Assembly (NCBI GenBank): GCA_902491375.1
Contig: CABUHE010000005.1
Span: 25,826 to 89,825 of the forward strand
Length of the DNA stretch: 64,000 nucleotides
DNA from: an uncultured Prevotella sp.
Lineage (GTDB): Bacteria > Bacteroidota > Bacteroidia > Bacteroidales > Bacteroidaceae
Direction of reading: 5' to 3'
Below the pieces are notes generated by a model, which did no database searches, was not told the origin of the DNA, and worked only from the letters and a program-made list of their open reading frames with translations. The translations under genes were made by a program, and so were the position numbers. Below, piece by piece: positions 1 to 8,386 of the stretch. Each line of letters starts with the position of its first letter. Position 1 is the stretch's first letter.

Positions 1-141
1 AAGGGATATGGGACTTATGGGAAAAATTGGAACTATATAAATTTTGTGTCCCATAAATCACATTACTCTCATCTCTCCCATAAGTCCCATTATTTCCATC
101 TCCCCCATCACTCCCATCAAAAAACCTAACCCCCAAAAACT
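1..141. repeat. TCCCATA-rich degenerate repeat, 5' flank
   Basis: The stretch is made of loosely repeated 'cccata', 'ctcccat' and 'agtcccat' words. A 14-bp perfect inverted repeat is present: TGGGACTTATGGGA at 9-22 pairs with its complement at 76-89. The same vocabulary recurs at 801-873, so the four-helix-bundle gene is bracketed by related repeats. No gene is seen here. Confidence 0.6.
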
Positions 142-696
142 ATGAAAGACAACTTCATCCACCAGCGAGGCAACTACAAAAACCTGATCGCATACAAGAA
201 AGCCGAATGTATTTACGACATAACATACTACTTCGCCCACAAATTTCTCAACAAAGGCGACCGCACTGTCGACCAGATGATTCAGGCTGCACGCTCTGGC
301 AAACAGAATATTGCGGAAGGCAGCTCCGCAAGCAGTACGTCAAAGGAAACAGAACTGAAACTCACCAACGTTGCAAAAGCCAGTCTGCAAGAGCTTTTAG
401 TCGACTATGAAGACTATCTCAGAGTAAGAAATCTTGAACAATGGGAAATAAACAGCGAAAAGGCAATCCGTACAAGAGAGGTTTGCAGGAAACACACTGA
501 CAGCGCCTATTTCCGCGAAGCAATAGCCGTCCGTTCAGACGAAACTATCGCCAACATTGCAATAACTTTAATCCACCAGACAGACTTGCTGCTAAGAAGA
601 CTCATCGAACGACAGAAAATAGAATTTCTAACAAAAGGAGGAATCAAAGAAGAAATGTATTCAGCAAGAAAAGAATGGAGGAGAAACAACCTATAA
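142..696 (+). CDS. four-helix-bundle (S23/suffix-domain) protein
   Basis: This 184-residue protein resembles the four-helix-bundle family related to the protein encoded by 23S rRNA intervening sequences, in the variant with an extra C-terminal 'suffix' domain. The diagnostic N-terminal part reads KNLIAYKKAECIYDITYYF, followed by QMIQAARSGKQNIAEGS, the typical helix 1 to helix 2 passage of the family. The protein is basic at its C-terminus (ARKEWRRNNL). The molecular role of the family is not established; RNA or nucleic-acid binding has been proposed. The gene stands alone and is flanked on both sides by TCCCATA-type repeats, which points to a small transferable cassette. Family assignment is firm and function is unknown. 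Confidence 0.85.
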   Translation: MKDNFIHQRGNYKNLIAYKKAECIYDITYYFAHKFLNKGDRTVDQMIQAARSGKQNIAEGSSASSTSKETELKLTNVAKASLQELLVDYEDYLRVRNLEQWEINSEKAIRTREVCRKHTDSAYFREAIAVRSDETIANIAITLIHQTDLLLRRLIERQKIEFLTKGGIKEEMYSARKEWRRNNL

Positions 697-800
697 GTCT
701 CAATAATTGACCTGACAGGCTGCAATAAAAAAAGCAGAGCCTGATAAAAACAAGCTCTGCCAATATATCTTAAATAGCTGAATACCAATCAATTACAAAA

Positions 801-873
801 TATCCCATAACTCACATATCTCCCATCTCTCTCATAACTCCCATAAATCTAACAACCCTCATAACTCCCATAA
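801..873. repeat. TCCCATA-rich degenerate repeat, 3' flank
   Basis: Repeated 'tcccataac', 'ctcccat' and 'ctcataactcccata' words match the vocabulary of the stretch before the four-helix-bundle gene. They fill the space between that gene and the convergent polyprenyl synthase gene. No clear terminator stem is visible. Confidence 0.55.
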
Positions 874-883
874 AAGCTCTCAC

Positions 884-1864
884 CTACTTCGTCCTCTCAA
901 TCACATAATTAAGATAAGCGGCAAGAGCATCAGCTATGCTTTTATCATTAACCTTAGTCGATATGTAGTTCAGCGCCTCGTCGTGCAGTTCGTGCATACG
1001 GCGCTCGGCATACTCAATACCTCCGTTAGCCTTAGTAAACTCAACAAGACGGGCAATCTCGTCAGCACTTACTGTGCCTTTTTTTACTTTATGTGCGATG
1101 TCAAGCATCTCCTCATTGCCGGTTGACTTCAAAGCATAGATTGCAGGCAGCGTCAGCTTGCCTTCAGCCATGTCGTTGCCGGTCGGTTTACCTATCTCTG
1201 AAGAGTCATAATAATCAAAGATGTCATCACGAATCTGGAATATTATACCAAGAATCTTACCAAAACGCTTAGCCTCGCCTACCCTTTCCTCAGGCATTCC
1301 TGCTGATATTGCACCGATAGCACAGCATGCTTCAAACAAAGCAGCCGTCTTCCGGCTGATTATGTCATAGTAAACATCTTCAGAAATCTCACTCTCCGAT
1401 ATGCTCGTAAGTTGCAGAATCTCACCATCGGAAAGTGTGCGTCCCAGCTCAGCCAAATACCTTACTATCAGCTCATTATGGGTTATCGAAACATTCAGCA
1501 AGGCTGTTGACAGGATGTAGTCACCGATAAGTACGGCAACCTTGTTGTCATACACAGCGTTGACTGATGCCTGTCCGCGGCGCTGGCGGCTCTCGTCAAC
1601 AACATCATCGTGGACGAGTGATGCCGTGTGCAGCAGTTCAAGACCTACCGCAGCATGCAATGTGGCATCATTCACCTTACCATAATTACGCGCCATAAGC
1701 ATGATGAGCATAGGCCTCATGCGTTTGCCTGCGCGGTTACGGATGCGTGAGAAAATCTCCTCCTGCAAGCGCCCCTCATGTGTGAGAGAAGCGTTGAAGA
1801 GGTTAATGAATTGTTCCAATTCGTCCTTTATAGGTTCCTTGATGAGAGATAGATAGTCAGTCAT
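884..1864 (-). CDS. polyprenyl diphosphate synthase (trans-isoprenyl)
   Basis: This 326-residue enzyme belongs to the trans-isoprenyl diphosphate synthase family, which condenses isopentenyl diphosphate onto an allylic primer. In Bacteroidales the likely product is the long side chain of menaquinone. Both aspartate-rich motifs are present: the first in LLHTASLVHDDVVDES with a following RRGQ, the second in FQIRDDIFDYYD. These bind the Mg-diphosphate groups. Length is normal for the octaprenyl-type subgroup (IspB/HepT). The gene is transcribed away from polA. Chain length cannot be read reliably from the sequence, so no symbol is given. Confidence 0.93.
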   Translation of the reverse strand: MTDYLSLIKEPIKDELEQFINLFNASLTHEGRLQEEIFSRIRNRAGKRMRPMLIMLMARNYGKVNDATLHAAVGLELLHTASLVHDDVVDESRQRRGQASVNAVYDNKVAVLIGDYILSTALLNVSITHNELIVRYLAELGRTLSDGEILQLTSISESEISEDVYYDIISRKTAALFEACCAIGAISAGMPEERVGEAKRFGKILGIIFQIRDDIFDYYDSSEIGKPTGNDMAEGKLTLPAIYALKSTGNEEMLDIAHKVKKGTVSADEIARLVEFTKANGGIEYAERRMHELHDEALNYISTKVNDKSIADALAAYLNYVIERTK

Positions 1865-1880
1865 GCCACAAAATTTGATA

Positions 1881-1913
1881 CAAAAGTAATGATTTTATCC
1901 GATTAATGACAAA
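1881..1913 (-). promoter_or_regulatory. promoter of polyprenyl synthase gene
   Basis: On the minus strand, TTTG at 1913-1910 is followed after 21 bp by TACTTTTG at 1888-1881, a good match to the Bacteroidetes consensus TTTG-N19-TAnnTTTG. It lies 16-23 bp before the start codon. A weaker box on the plus strand, TAACTTTA at 1921-1928, may serve polA. Confidence 0.5.
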
Positions 1914-1949
1914 AAATCACTAACTTTACACGTAAAAAACATTTAAAAC

Positions 1950-4715
1950 ATGGATAAACTTTTCCTTTTGGACGCTTACGCCCTGATATACAGGGCATAT
2001 TACGCGTTTATAAAGAACCCGAGAATAAACTCAAAAGGCATGAACACCTCGGCTGTGATGGGCTTCTGCAACACTCTGCATGAGGTGTTGGCTAAGGAGA
2101 AACCTACATACCTGGGAGTAGCTTTCGACCCCCACGGCCCTACCTTCCGCAGCGAGGCTTACGCACAATATAAAGCACAAAGAGAGGAAACGCCGGAAGA
2201 CATACGCCGCTCAGTACCAGTAATTAAGGACATTCTGGAAGCAATGCGCATACCTGTGCTGGAAGCCGAAGGATTCGAGGCTGACGACGTTATCGGCACA
2301 CTGGCTACCAAGGCCGGTCAGCAGGGCATCAAGACTTACATGCTGACGCCCGACAAAGATTACGGTCAGCTGGTAGCTGAGAATGTTGTGATGTTCCGTC
2401 CACGCCACGGCGGAGGATACGAGACGCTCGATGCCGACGGCGTATGCCAGAAGTACGGCATCGAAAACACATCGCAAGTTGTCGATCTGCTCGGACTTAT
2501 GGGCGACGCTGCCGACAACATACCCGGCTGTCCGGGCGTAGGCGAGAAGACTGCCGTCAAACTTCTGCAACAGTTCGGTTCGATAGAAAGTCTGCTCGAA
2601 CGCTCCGGCGAACTGAAAGGAGCGCTCAAGAAAAAAGTCGAGGATAACAAGGAGCAGATTAAGTTCTCAAAGTTTCTCGCAACAATACGCACCGACGTGC
2701 CGGTTGAGCTTAATCTCGACAAACTGCGAGTAACTGACCCCGACGAGGAAAAACTGCGCCAACTGTTCAACGAACTGGAGTTTAAGACGCTCGGAGACAA
2801 GTTCCTTAACAAAGGTAAAAACATTAAAAACAATGCAAATCTGCAACCTGATTTGTTTGCAGAAATCACGACCAACGAGGCAGATGAACAAAAAAAATCG
2901 GTTCTGAAGACGTTAACTGACACACAGCATACATATAAACTCATTGATAAAGAGGAAGATATGCGCAGTCTTTGTGATTTTTTCATGACAAAAAGTTTTT
3001 TAAGTCTGGACACAGAGACGACTTCAACCAACTCAATCGACGCCGAACTGGTAGGTCTTAGCTTCTCGGTCAAGGAAAATGAAGCATTCTACGTGCCCGT
3101 TCCGGCTGAACGTGAAGAAGCTCAAAAGATAGTTAATATTTTTAAACCGGTATATGAAAGCGACTCAATCCTCAAAATCGGACAAAACATAAAGTACGAC
3201 CTCGAGGTGCTCGCCAACTACGGCGTGACGCTCGGCGGCGAGATGTTCGACACGATGATAGCACACTACCTGCTGCAACCGGAGCTGCGCCACAACATGG
3301 ACTACATGGCCGAGGTGTACCTCGGCTACAAGACGATACACATAGACGAGCTTATCGGACCGAAGGGCAAGGGACAGAAGTCGATGCGCGACCTTGAGCC
3401 GGCGGAAGTGTACGAGTACGCCGCCGAAGACGCCGACATAACCCTGCAACTGAAGAACCTGCTCGAGCCGCAGCTGTACGAGGCAGGTGTGTGGCAGCTG
3501 TTCAGCGAAGTGGAGATGCCGCTGGTGCGCGTGCTCGCATCGATGGAGATGGGCGGCGTGCGCATAGACACCGCTTCGCTGGCAGAAACCTCGCAGATGC
3601 TGACCTCGCGCATGAACGAACTCGAAAAGGAAATATACCAGCTGGCAGGCGAGGAGTTCAACATAGCATCACCGAAGCAGGTCGGCGAAGTGCTGTTCGG
3701 CAAGATGAAGATTGTCGAGAAACCCAAGAAGACCAAGACGGGGCAGTACGTAACGTCGGAAGAAGTGCTCCAGCAGCTGCGCGGAAAGAGCGAAATAGTG
3801 GGCAAGATACTGGAACACAGGGGGTTGAAGAAGCTACTCGGCACATACGTCGACGCCCTGCCCAAGCTCGTAAACAAGCGCACGGGGCACATACACACGT
3901 CGTTCAACCAGACCGTGACGGCCACAGGAAGACTCTCGTCGAGCGATCCTAACCTGCAAAACATACCTGTCCGCGGAGAGGACGGCAAAGAGATACGCAA
4001 GGCCTTTATACCAGAGGAAGGCTGCCTGTTCTTCTCTGCCGACTACTCTCAGATCGAACTGCGCGTTATGGCTCACCTCAGCGGCGACGAAAACATGCAG
4101 GAAGCGTTCCGCGAAGGTTACGACATCCACGCCGCAACAGCCGCGAAGATTTACCACGAAACGATAAACAGTGTGACGCGCGACCAACGTACAAAGGCAA
4201 AGCGTGCCAACTTCGGCATAATCTACGGCATAACTGTATTCGGACTTGCTGAGCGTCTTGACATCAGCCGGCACGAAGCTACCGAACTGATTGACGGCTA
4301 CTTCGCCACATTCCCGCGCGTGGCAGACTACATGGAACAGGCCAAGCAGACGGCACGCGAGCGCGGCTACGCCGAAACCCTACTCCACCGTCGCCGTTAT
4401 CTGCCCGACATTACGTCGCACAACGCCACCGTACGCGGATTCGCCGAGCGCAACGCCATCAATGCCCCGATACAAGGCACGGCTGCCGACATAATCAAGA
4501 TAGCCATGGTGCGCATCTGGAAACGCTTCAGACAGGAAAACCTGCGCTCGAAAATGATTCTCCAGGTACACGACGAACTCAACTTCAGCGTCTATCCCGA
4601 AGAGAAAGAGAAGGTGGAGCGCATCGTGCTTGAAGAGATGCAGAACGCCTATCCTCTCAACGTTCCTCTCGTTGCCGACTGCGGATGGGGCGCCAACTGG
4701 CTTGAGGCGCACTGA
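1950..4715 (+). CDS. polA: DNA polymerase I
   Basis: This 921-residue protein fills gaps and removes RNA primers in replication and repair. Three modules are visible. The N-terminal 5'-3' nuclease (about 1-290) has EAEGFEADDVIGTLA and LTPDKDYGQLV. The 3'-5' exonuclease (about 340-520) keeps the catalytic D-x-E in FLSLDTETTS, so proofreading is probably active. The C-terminal polymerase has motif A (SADYSQIELRVMAHLS), motif B (RTKAKRANFGIIYG) and motif C (QVHDEL). The start MDKLFLLDAYALIYRAYYAF is the canonical N-terminus. Length matches Bacteroidetes PolA. Confidence 0.98.
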   Translation: MDKLFLLDAYALIYRAYYAFIKNPRINSKGMNTSAVMGFCNTLHEVLAKEKPTYLGVAFDPHGPTFRSEAYAQYKAQREETPEDIRRSVPVIKDILEAMRIPVLEAEGFEADDVIGTLATKAGQQGIKTYMLTPDKDYGQLVAENVVMFRPRHGGGYETLDADGVCQKYGIENTSQVVDLLGLMGDAADNIPGCPGVGEKTAVKLLQQFGSIESLLERSGELKGALKKKVEDNKEQIKFSKFLATIRTDVPVELNLDKLRVTDPDEEKLRQLFNELEFKTLGDKFLNKGKNIKNNANLQPDLFAEITTNEADEQKKSVLKTLTDTQHTYKLIDKEEDMRSLCDFFMTKSFLSLDTETTSTNSIDAELVGLSFSVKENEAFYVPVPAEREEAQKIVNIFKPVYESDSILKIGQNIKYDLEVLANYGVTLGGEMFDTMIAHYLLQPELRHNMDYMAEVYLGYKTIHIDELIGPKGKGQKSMRDLEPAEVYEYAAEDADITLQLKNLLEPQLYEAGVWQLFSEVEMPLVRVLASMEMGGVRIDTASLAETSQMLTSRMNELEKEIYQLAGEEFNIASPKQVGEVLFGKMKIVEKPKKTKTGQYVTSEEVLQQLRGKSEIVGKILEHRGLKKLLGTYVDALPKLVNKRTGHIHTSFNQTVTATGRLSSSDPNLQNIPVRGEDGKEIRKAFIPEEGCLFFSADYSQIELRVMAHLSGDENMQEAFREGYDIHAATAAKIYHETINSVTRDQRTKAKRANFGIIYGITVFGLAERLDISRHEATELIDGYFATFPRVADYMEQAKQTARERGYAETLLHRRRYLPDITSHNATVRGFAERNAINAPIQGTAADIIKIAMVRIWKRFRQENLRSKMILQVHDELNFSVYPEEKEKVERIVLEEMQNAYPLNVPLVADCGWGANWLEAH

Positions 4716-4846
4716 TGCGAAAGCCTGTCAAGAACCGTAACAACAAGCATAGCGGTCTGACCGGCAACTACTTATAACATGGAACATGCGCCCTGACTGA
4801 CATAAAAAAATATGTAGTGGAAAAACGGATTTATGACAAAATAAAT

Positions 4847-4854
4847 TATCTTTG
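4847..4854 (+). promoter_or_regulatory. promoter -7 box
   Basis: TATCTTTG fits the Bacteroidetes -7 consensus TAnnTTTG. It lies 117 bp before the ATG at 4971, so the next gene probably has a leader of about 110 nt. No good TTTG is seen at the expected -33 position. Confidence 0.45.
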
Positions 4855-4970
4855 CAGAAGACTGAGACTTGACCGACGGAATGAACGCGGCAGATAGAAA
4901 AAACACAGAGCCCCAAGGTATGGGGCAAACAGACCTATTAACAATTATAACCAATAAAAAACAACTTAAT

Positions 4971-5402
4971 ATGAAACATTTACTCTTAACACTGGCACTA
5001 ATAATCATACCGGCAATATGCACCGCAGGAAGATGGGTTAAGATAGGCTCGCAAAACGGCAGTACGTTCTACATCCACACGGACATAAAGACAGAGAACG
5101 GAAACTATCTAGTATGGATAAAGACGACATACGACAGCGAGGAGGCGAGGCAGGATGTAAAGAAGCAATATAACACGCAAAAGTCTATCTGCGAGCACCA
5201 GAACCTATACTGCTACGACAGCACATGGAACAAGCTGTGCGTCAAGGAAATACAGGCATTCGACGCCGAAGGAAATCTGGTGGACTCATACACGTCCAAT
5301 AAAGACGACTGGGTATACGTAGCACCCGAAAGCACTGGCGATATATGGGGACAAGCGGCACGCTTCATAATAGAACACCCCGACAAGATTCCGGCACAAT
5401 AA
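4971..5402 (+). CDS. secreted surface-adhesin-E-like protein
   Basis: The ATG at 4971 gives 143 residues starting MKHLLLTLALIIIPAICTAG, a clear Sec signal peptide; the frame is open further upstream (from a TTG at 4869), but that extension would bury the signal and lies just after a promoter box. The mature part has the pattern of the small adhesin-E-like domain: RWVKIGSQNGSTFYIHTD, VWIKTTYDSEEA, two cysteines in SICEHQNLYCYDSTW, AFDAEGNLVDSYTS and VYVAPESTGDIWG. Such proteins are periplasmic or surface-exposed and generally uncharacterised. Family assignment rests on this motif order only. A rho-independent terminator follows. Confidence 0.75.
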   Translation: MKHLLLTLALIIIPAICTAGRWVKIGSQNGSTFYIHTDIKTENGNYLVWIKTTYDSEEARQDVKKQYNTQKSICEHQNLYCYDSTWNKLCVKEIQAFDAEGNLVDSYTSNKDDWVYVAPESTGDIWGQAARFIIEHPDKIPAQ

Positions 5403-5421
5403 CACGCAACGATATTATAAA

Positions 5422-5459
5422 AACCGCGGAAGCTTTACCTGTCTCCGCGGTTGTTTTTT
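5422..5459 (+). terminator. rho-independent terminator
   Basis: AACCGCGGA at 5422-5430 pairs with TCCGCGGTT at 5444-5452, followed by a run of T. It ends the adhesin-E-like gene. Confidence 0.85.
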
Positions 5460-5494
5460 GCCCCCAGGCGCAACCGCGGAACACAAATATTTAC

Positions 5495-5502
5495 TATATT
5501 TG
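5495..5502 (+). promoter_or_regulatory. promoter -7 box of PAS gene
   Basis: TATATTTG fits TAnnTTTG and lies 33 bp before the ATG of the PAS-domain gene. The -33 element is not obvious. Confidence 0.5.
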
Positions 5503-5534
5503 CAGCAAATATAACATAACAAAAACAAAGCATT

Positions 5535-5873
5535 ATGAAAGACATCGAATGGGCCGAGGGCATGAACTGCGCCGTTACCGTATGCGACGCCGAAGGCATG
5601 ATAACCTACATGAACGCAAGGGCGAGGGAGACGTACAAGAAGCATGGCGACCTGATTGGCAAGAACCTCTTTGACTGCCACGGAGAGCGCGCGGCCGGAA
5701 TTATACGCGGACTGCTTGCCTCGGGCGGCAGCAACGCCTACACCATACACAAGAACGGACAGAAGAAGATGATTTACCAGACGGCTTACACCGGCGATGA
5801 CGGAAGCGTGGCCGGACTGGTCGAAATCTCAATGGTGATACCCGAGGAGATGCCCCACTACGTAAGGGGCTGA
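5535..5873 (+). CDS. stand-alone PAS domain protein
   Basis: This 112-residue protein consists of one PAS domain and nothing else. Its features are CAVTVCDAEGMITYMNARARETY (beta strands and the start of the helical core), LIGKNLFDCHG, and a final strand DGSVAGLVEISMVIPEE. PAS domains bind small ligands or partner proteins. No kinase, cyclase or DNA-binding output domain is attached and no partner is adjacent, so it probably acts through a protein encoded elsewhere. It has its own promoter and terminator. Confidence 0.85.
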   Translation: MKDIEWAEGMNCAVTVCDAEGMITYMNARARETYKKHGDLIGKNLFDCHGERAAGIIRGLLASGGSNAYTIHKNGQKKMIYQTAYTGDDGSVAGLVEISMVIPEEMPHYVRG

Positions 5874-5955
5874 CGCAGGCGTGGAAACGCGCCACAAGGC
5901 TCCGCATGGCGTCCGGCGACCGCTTGCAAGCCGGCTGCACGAACGGAAGGATAAG

Positions 5956-6001
5956 AGCCAGCCTTTGCCCTTATAGTCAGGGCAAAGGCTGGCTTTAGTT
6001 T
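5956..6001 (+). terminator. rho-independent terminator of PAS gene
   Basis: AGCCAGCCTTTGCCC at 5956-5970 pairs perfectly with its complement at 5980-5994 around a 9-nt loop, followed by a T-rich tail. Confidence 0.85.
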
Positions 6002-6012
6002 ATTGATATATA

Positions 6013-6103
6013 AAAAAGAAGCCGGGACTCAATCCGCTGCTGCCTGCACGAAGGGCTTAAGGCCCGATGGCAGCCGTCGCGGATTGAGTCCCGGCTTGTT
6101 TAC
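6013..6103 (-). terminator. long hairpin, terminator of pectate lyase gene
   Basis: A 16-bp perfect stem joins 6020-6035 and 6081-6096, with further pairing of CTGCC and GGCAG inside the loop. On the minus strand the stem is followed by a T-rich run (TTCTTTTTTA), as expected for a terminator of the convergent minus-strand gene. Confidence 0.8.
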
Positions 6104-6138
6104 GGTGTATCATTCATCCGGTTACCCGGACATTATCA

Positions 6139-7893
6139 TCAATACAGGCTCTTGCGGCCGGCCAGGGTGTCGTGGTTGTTCTTGAGGTCAGTCCAGTCAA
6201 CCTTAACCTTGGTGCTAATGCCGTTGATGTACTTCTCTATGTTGGTGTAGCCGTCGCCCGTGCAGTCGCCGTTGGCGTCAGACGGGTCGTTGGGGTTCAG
6301 TCCGTTGGCTGTCTCCCAGTCGTCCGGCATACCGTCGCCGTCGGTGTCAACGCGCGGTTCGCCCTTGTATTCAGGATATCCGCCCATCTGGCGCGGGTCG
6401 GTTATGATGCCGTACTTGTAAGAGTCTTTCGGCAGACGGCGGTACTTGAAGAGGCCATCCTCGTTCTTAGACCTGTCGCGCATGCCCCAGTGGTCGCCGT
6501 AGGGGTTGTCCTTGGGCAGCTTCTTCACGTAGTAAGCCTCGCCCGTGCGAACTTCCTCGATGATGCGCTGGTCGACGATGTCGCGTGTAGGCAGGGTTGC
6601 GCCGACGTTCTCGAGCACGTAGTCGAATGTCTTTTCAGACGGTATGATGGTCAGGTGAGGCATTGGGAACGGCTCGTTCGACTTCATCAGGGCCAGTACG
6701 TCCTCGGGCACGCCGCCCTCGCCCTTGAGGTCCTTGTCGGCAATCTGGATACCGCCGTCCCAGTTGTCCTTGGTCACAGCCTCGTTGCCTTCCATGATGT
6801 TGCCGATGGCATAAACACGGCCGAACTGCTGGTAGGGGAAGAGCTTCTGGCTGCGGCTCTCTGACTTGACGATGCGGTAGCCTACAGGAGAGTCTTTCGG
6901 AGTGAGAGGTCCGGGCTTGTAGTAGTTGTTGATGAAGTTGCTCATCGTAGAGAACTCGCCACCGTCGGCAGTACGGTGAACCCAGTTGTAAACGACGTTG
7001 TTGACGAAGTTGAACACACCACCCCATCCTATTGACGGGTTACGGCCGGTGTTGTCAGCCCAGAGGTTGCGCATGAACGATGCGTTCTCGCCGCCGATAG
7101 TTGAGCCGAAGGCGTGGTTGTACGTGTCGAGACCCTTGGCCGAGATAGTGTTCTGTATCGTCACGTTAACAGTAGGCTCCTTGCGCATGGGCTTGCCGTC
7201 GCCCATGTCGAACATGTGGCGGTAGAAAGAGATGTTCTCGTCCAAGCCCCACTCGCAAGAGCAGTGGTCTATCATGATGTTGCCGACAGGGTTGCCGCCG
7301 AATGAGTCCTCACGGTACCATACGTTGGTAGCACCGCGGCGGAAACGCATGTGGCGCACGATTACGTCGTGAGTGTTCACCTGGAACGACTGTCCTGCTA
7401 TGCAGACACCGTCGCCCGGAGCTGTCTGTCCTGCTATTGTAACGTAAGGAGCGCGGAGAATGATAGGAGTCTCAAGACGGATAATACCTGAGACGTTGAA
7501 CACGATGATGCGCGCGCCGCCCTGCTCGCATGCCCAACGGAACGAGCCGGGACCTGAGTCGTTAAGATTGGTAACGACGAGCACCTTGCCGCCGCGTCCG
7601 CCCTGTGTGTACATACCGCCACCCTCAGCTCCGGGGAATGCCGGAATCTTGGCCTGCTTCAGGTCATAGGGGCGCCATGCCCATGGCACGTAAGGACGGC
7701 CTTCCATAGCCTCCTTCTTGACGATTGGAAACGCTACTGCCCACGCAGAGTCTGAATGAGCTGTCCAGACCTTTGTCAGCGAGTCGATTTTGGCCTTTCC
7801 CTCGGGCGTAAGCTCAGGATACTGGGCCATGGCTGACTGTGTACCCATGCCTACGGCGAGAGCCACAACTGCCAAAGTTTTCTTATTCATCAT
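6139..7893 (-). CDS. secreted pectate lyase-like protein (PL1-type)
   Basis: This 584-residue protein begins with a signal peptide (MNKKTLAVVALAVGMGTQSAMAQ). From about residue 85 it shows the hallmarks of Bacteroidetes pectate-lyase-family beta-helix proteins: IPAFPGAEGGGMYTQGGRGG, VVTNLNDSGPGSFRWA, GGARIIVFNVSGIIRL and VTIAGQTAPGDGVCI, then IMIDHCSCEWGLDE. The C-terminus has DTDGDGMPDDWETANGLNP and DANGDCTGDGYTNIEKY, a calcium-binding, thrombospondin-type-3-like segment. Homologs cleave polygalacturonate or related pectins outside the cell or in the periplasm. No susC/susD pair or sugar regulator is adjacent, so it is not in a typical polysaccharide utilisation locus. Exact substrate is not deducible. 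Two ATG codons are adjacent at the start. Confidence 0.88.
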   Translation of the reverse strand: MMNKKTLAVVALAVGMGTQSAMAQYPELTPEGKAKIDSLTKVWTAHSDSAWAVAFPIVKKEAMEGRPYVPWAWRPYDLKQAKIPAFPGAEGGGMYTQGGRGGKVLVVTNLNDSGPGSFRWACEQGGARIIVFNVSGIIRLETPIILRAPYVTIAGQTAPGDGVCIAGQSFQVNTHDVIVRHMRFRRGATNVWYREDSFGGNPVGNIMIDHCSCEWGLDENISFYRHMFDMGDGKPMRKEPTVNVTIQNTISAKGLDTYNHAFGSTIGGENASFMRNLWADNTGRNPSIGWGGVFNFVNNVVYNWVHRTADGGEFSTMSNFINNYYKPGPLTPKDSPVGYRIVKSESRSQKLFPYQQFGRVYAIGNIMEGNEAVTKDNWDGGIQIADKDLKGEGGVPEDVLALMKSNEPFPMPHLTIIPSEKTFDYVLENVGATLPTRDIVDQRIIEEVRTGEAYYVKKLPKDNPYGDHWGMRDRSKNEDGLFKYRRLPKDSYKYGIITDPRQMGGYPEYKGEPRVDTDGDGMPDDWETANGLNPNDPSDANGDCTGDGYTNIEKYINGISTKVKVDWTDLKNNHDTLAGRKSLY

Positions 7894-8324
7894 TATATCA
7901 GCTTGTTTTAAAGATAGATTACGTTATTTTTCTTATAAGACTGATTAAGTGTAAAAAAGTAACAACCATTTAACATTCTTTTTTATAGTAGTTAAATTAT
8001 CTGTTATCCGTCAGACATAATCCGCCGGCATAGTCATCGTCGCGTCTGCATAGCGCTGACAACCAACACGTTACAGAACAGCGTCTTTTGCAACGTCACA
8101 GACGCTCTTTCGCGCGGCAATATGCCACATACTGCCGTGCGGAAGACGGCAAACGGAAAAACAGACCACGCACACGTAACCGTCAGCACCAATTCCTGAC
8201 AATGCTGACACCATACAGGTCACTCGGCAAGGCGCAGCCGACTGATGAAAAATCATTACCCCACGGCAGTGCCGCCGGCAGCGCCCGGCGATGTAAAATA
8301 AAAACTCGTTTCGACCGCTTTTAT
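7894..8324. other. intergenic region, no gene seen
   Basis: Divergent spacer between the pectate lyase gene and ychF. Short open frames here have no recognisable protein features. A TATCTTTA box on the minus strand (7916-7909) may belong to the pectate lyase promoter. Confidence 0.4.
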
Positions 8325-8355
8325 TTTGTTCTTATGCTGATTTACATTAACTTTG
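8325..8355 (+). promoter_or_regulatory. promoter of ychF
   Basis: TTTG at 8325-8328 and TAACTTTG at 8348-8355 are separated by 19 bp, an exact fit to the Bacteroidetes consensus spacing. The start codon is at 8387. Confidence 0.8.
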
Positions 8356-8386
8356 CACTCGGAATATAAACGTTTATAAAATAAAG

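Noticed and set aside
8088..8369. 93-codon open frame upstream of ychF
   Set aside because: It overlaps the ychF promoter and its amino acid make-up is not protein-like (Arg-rich, no motif).
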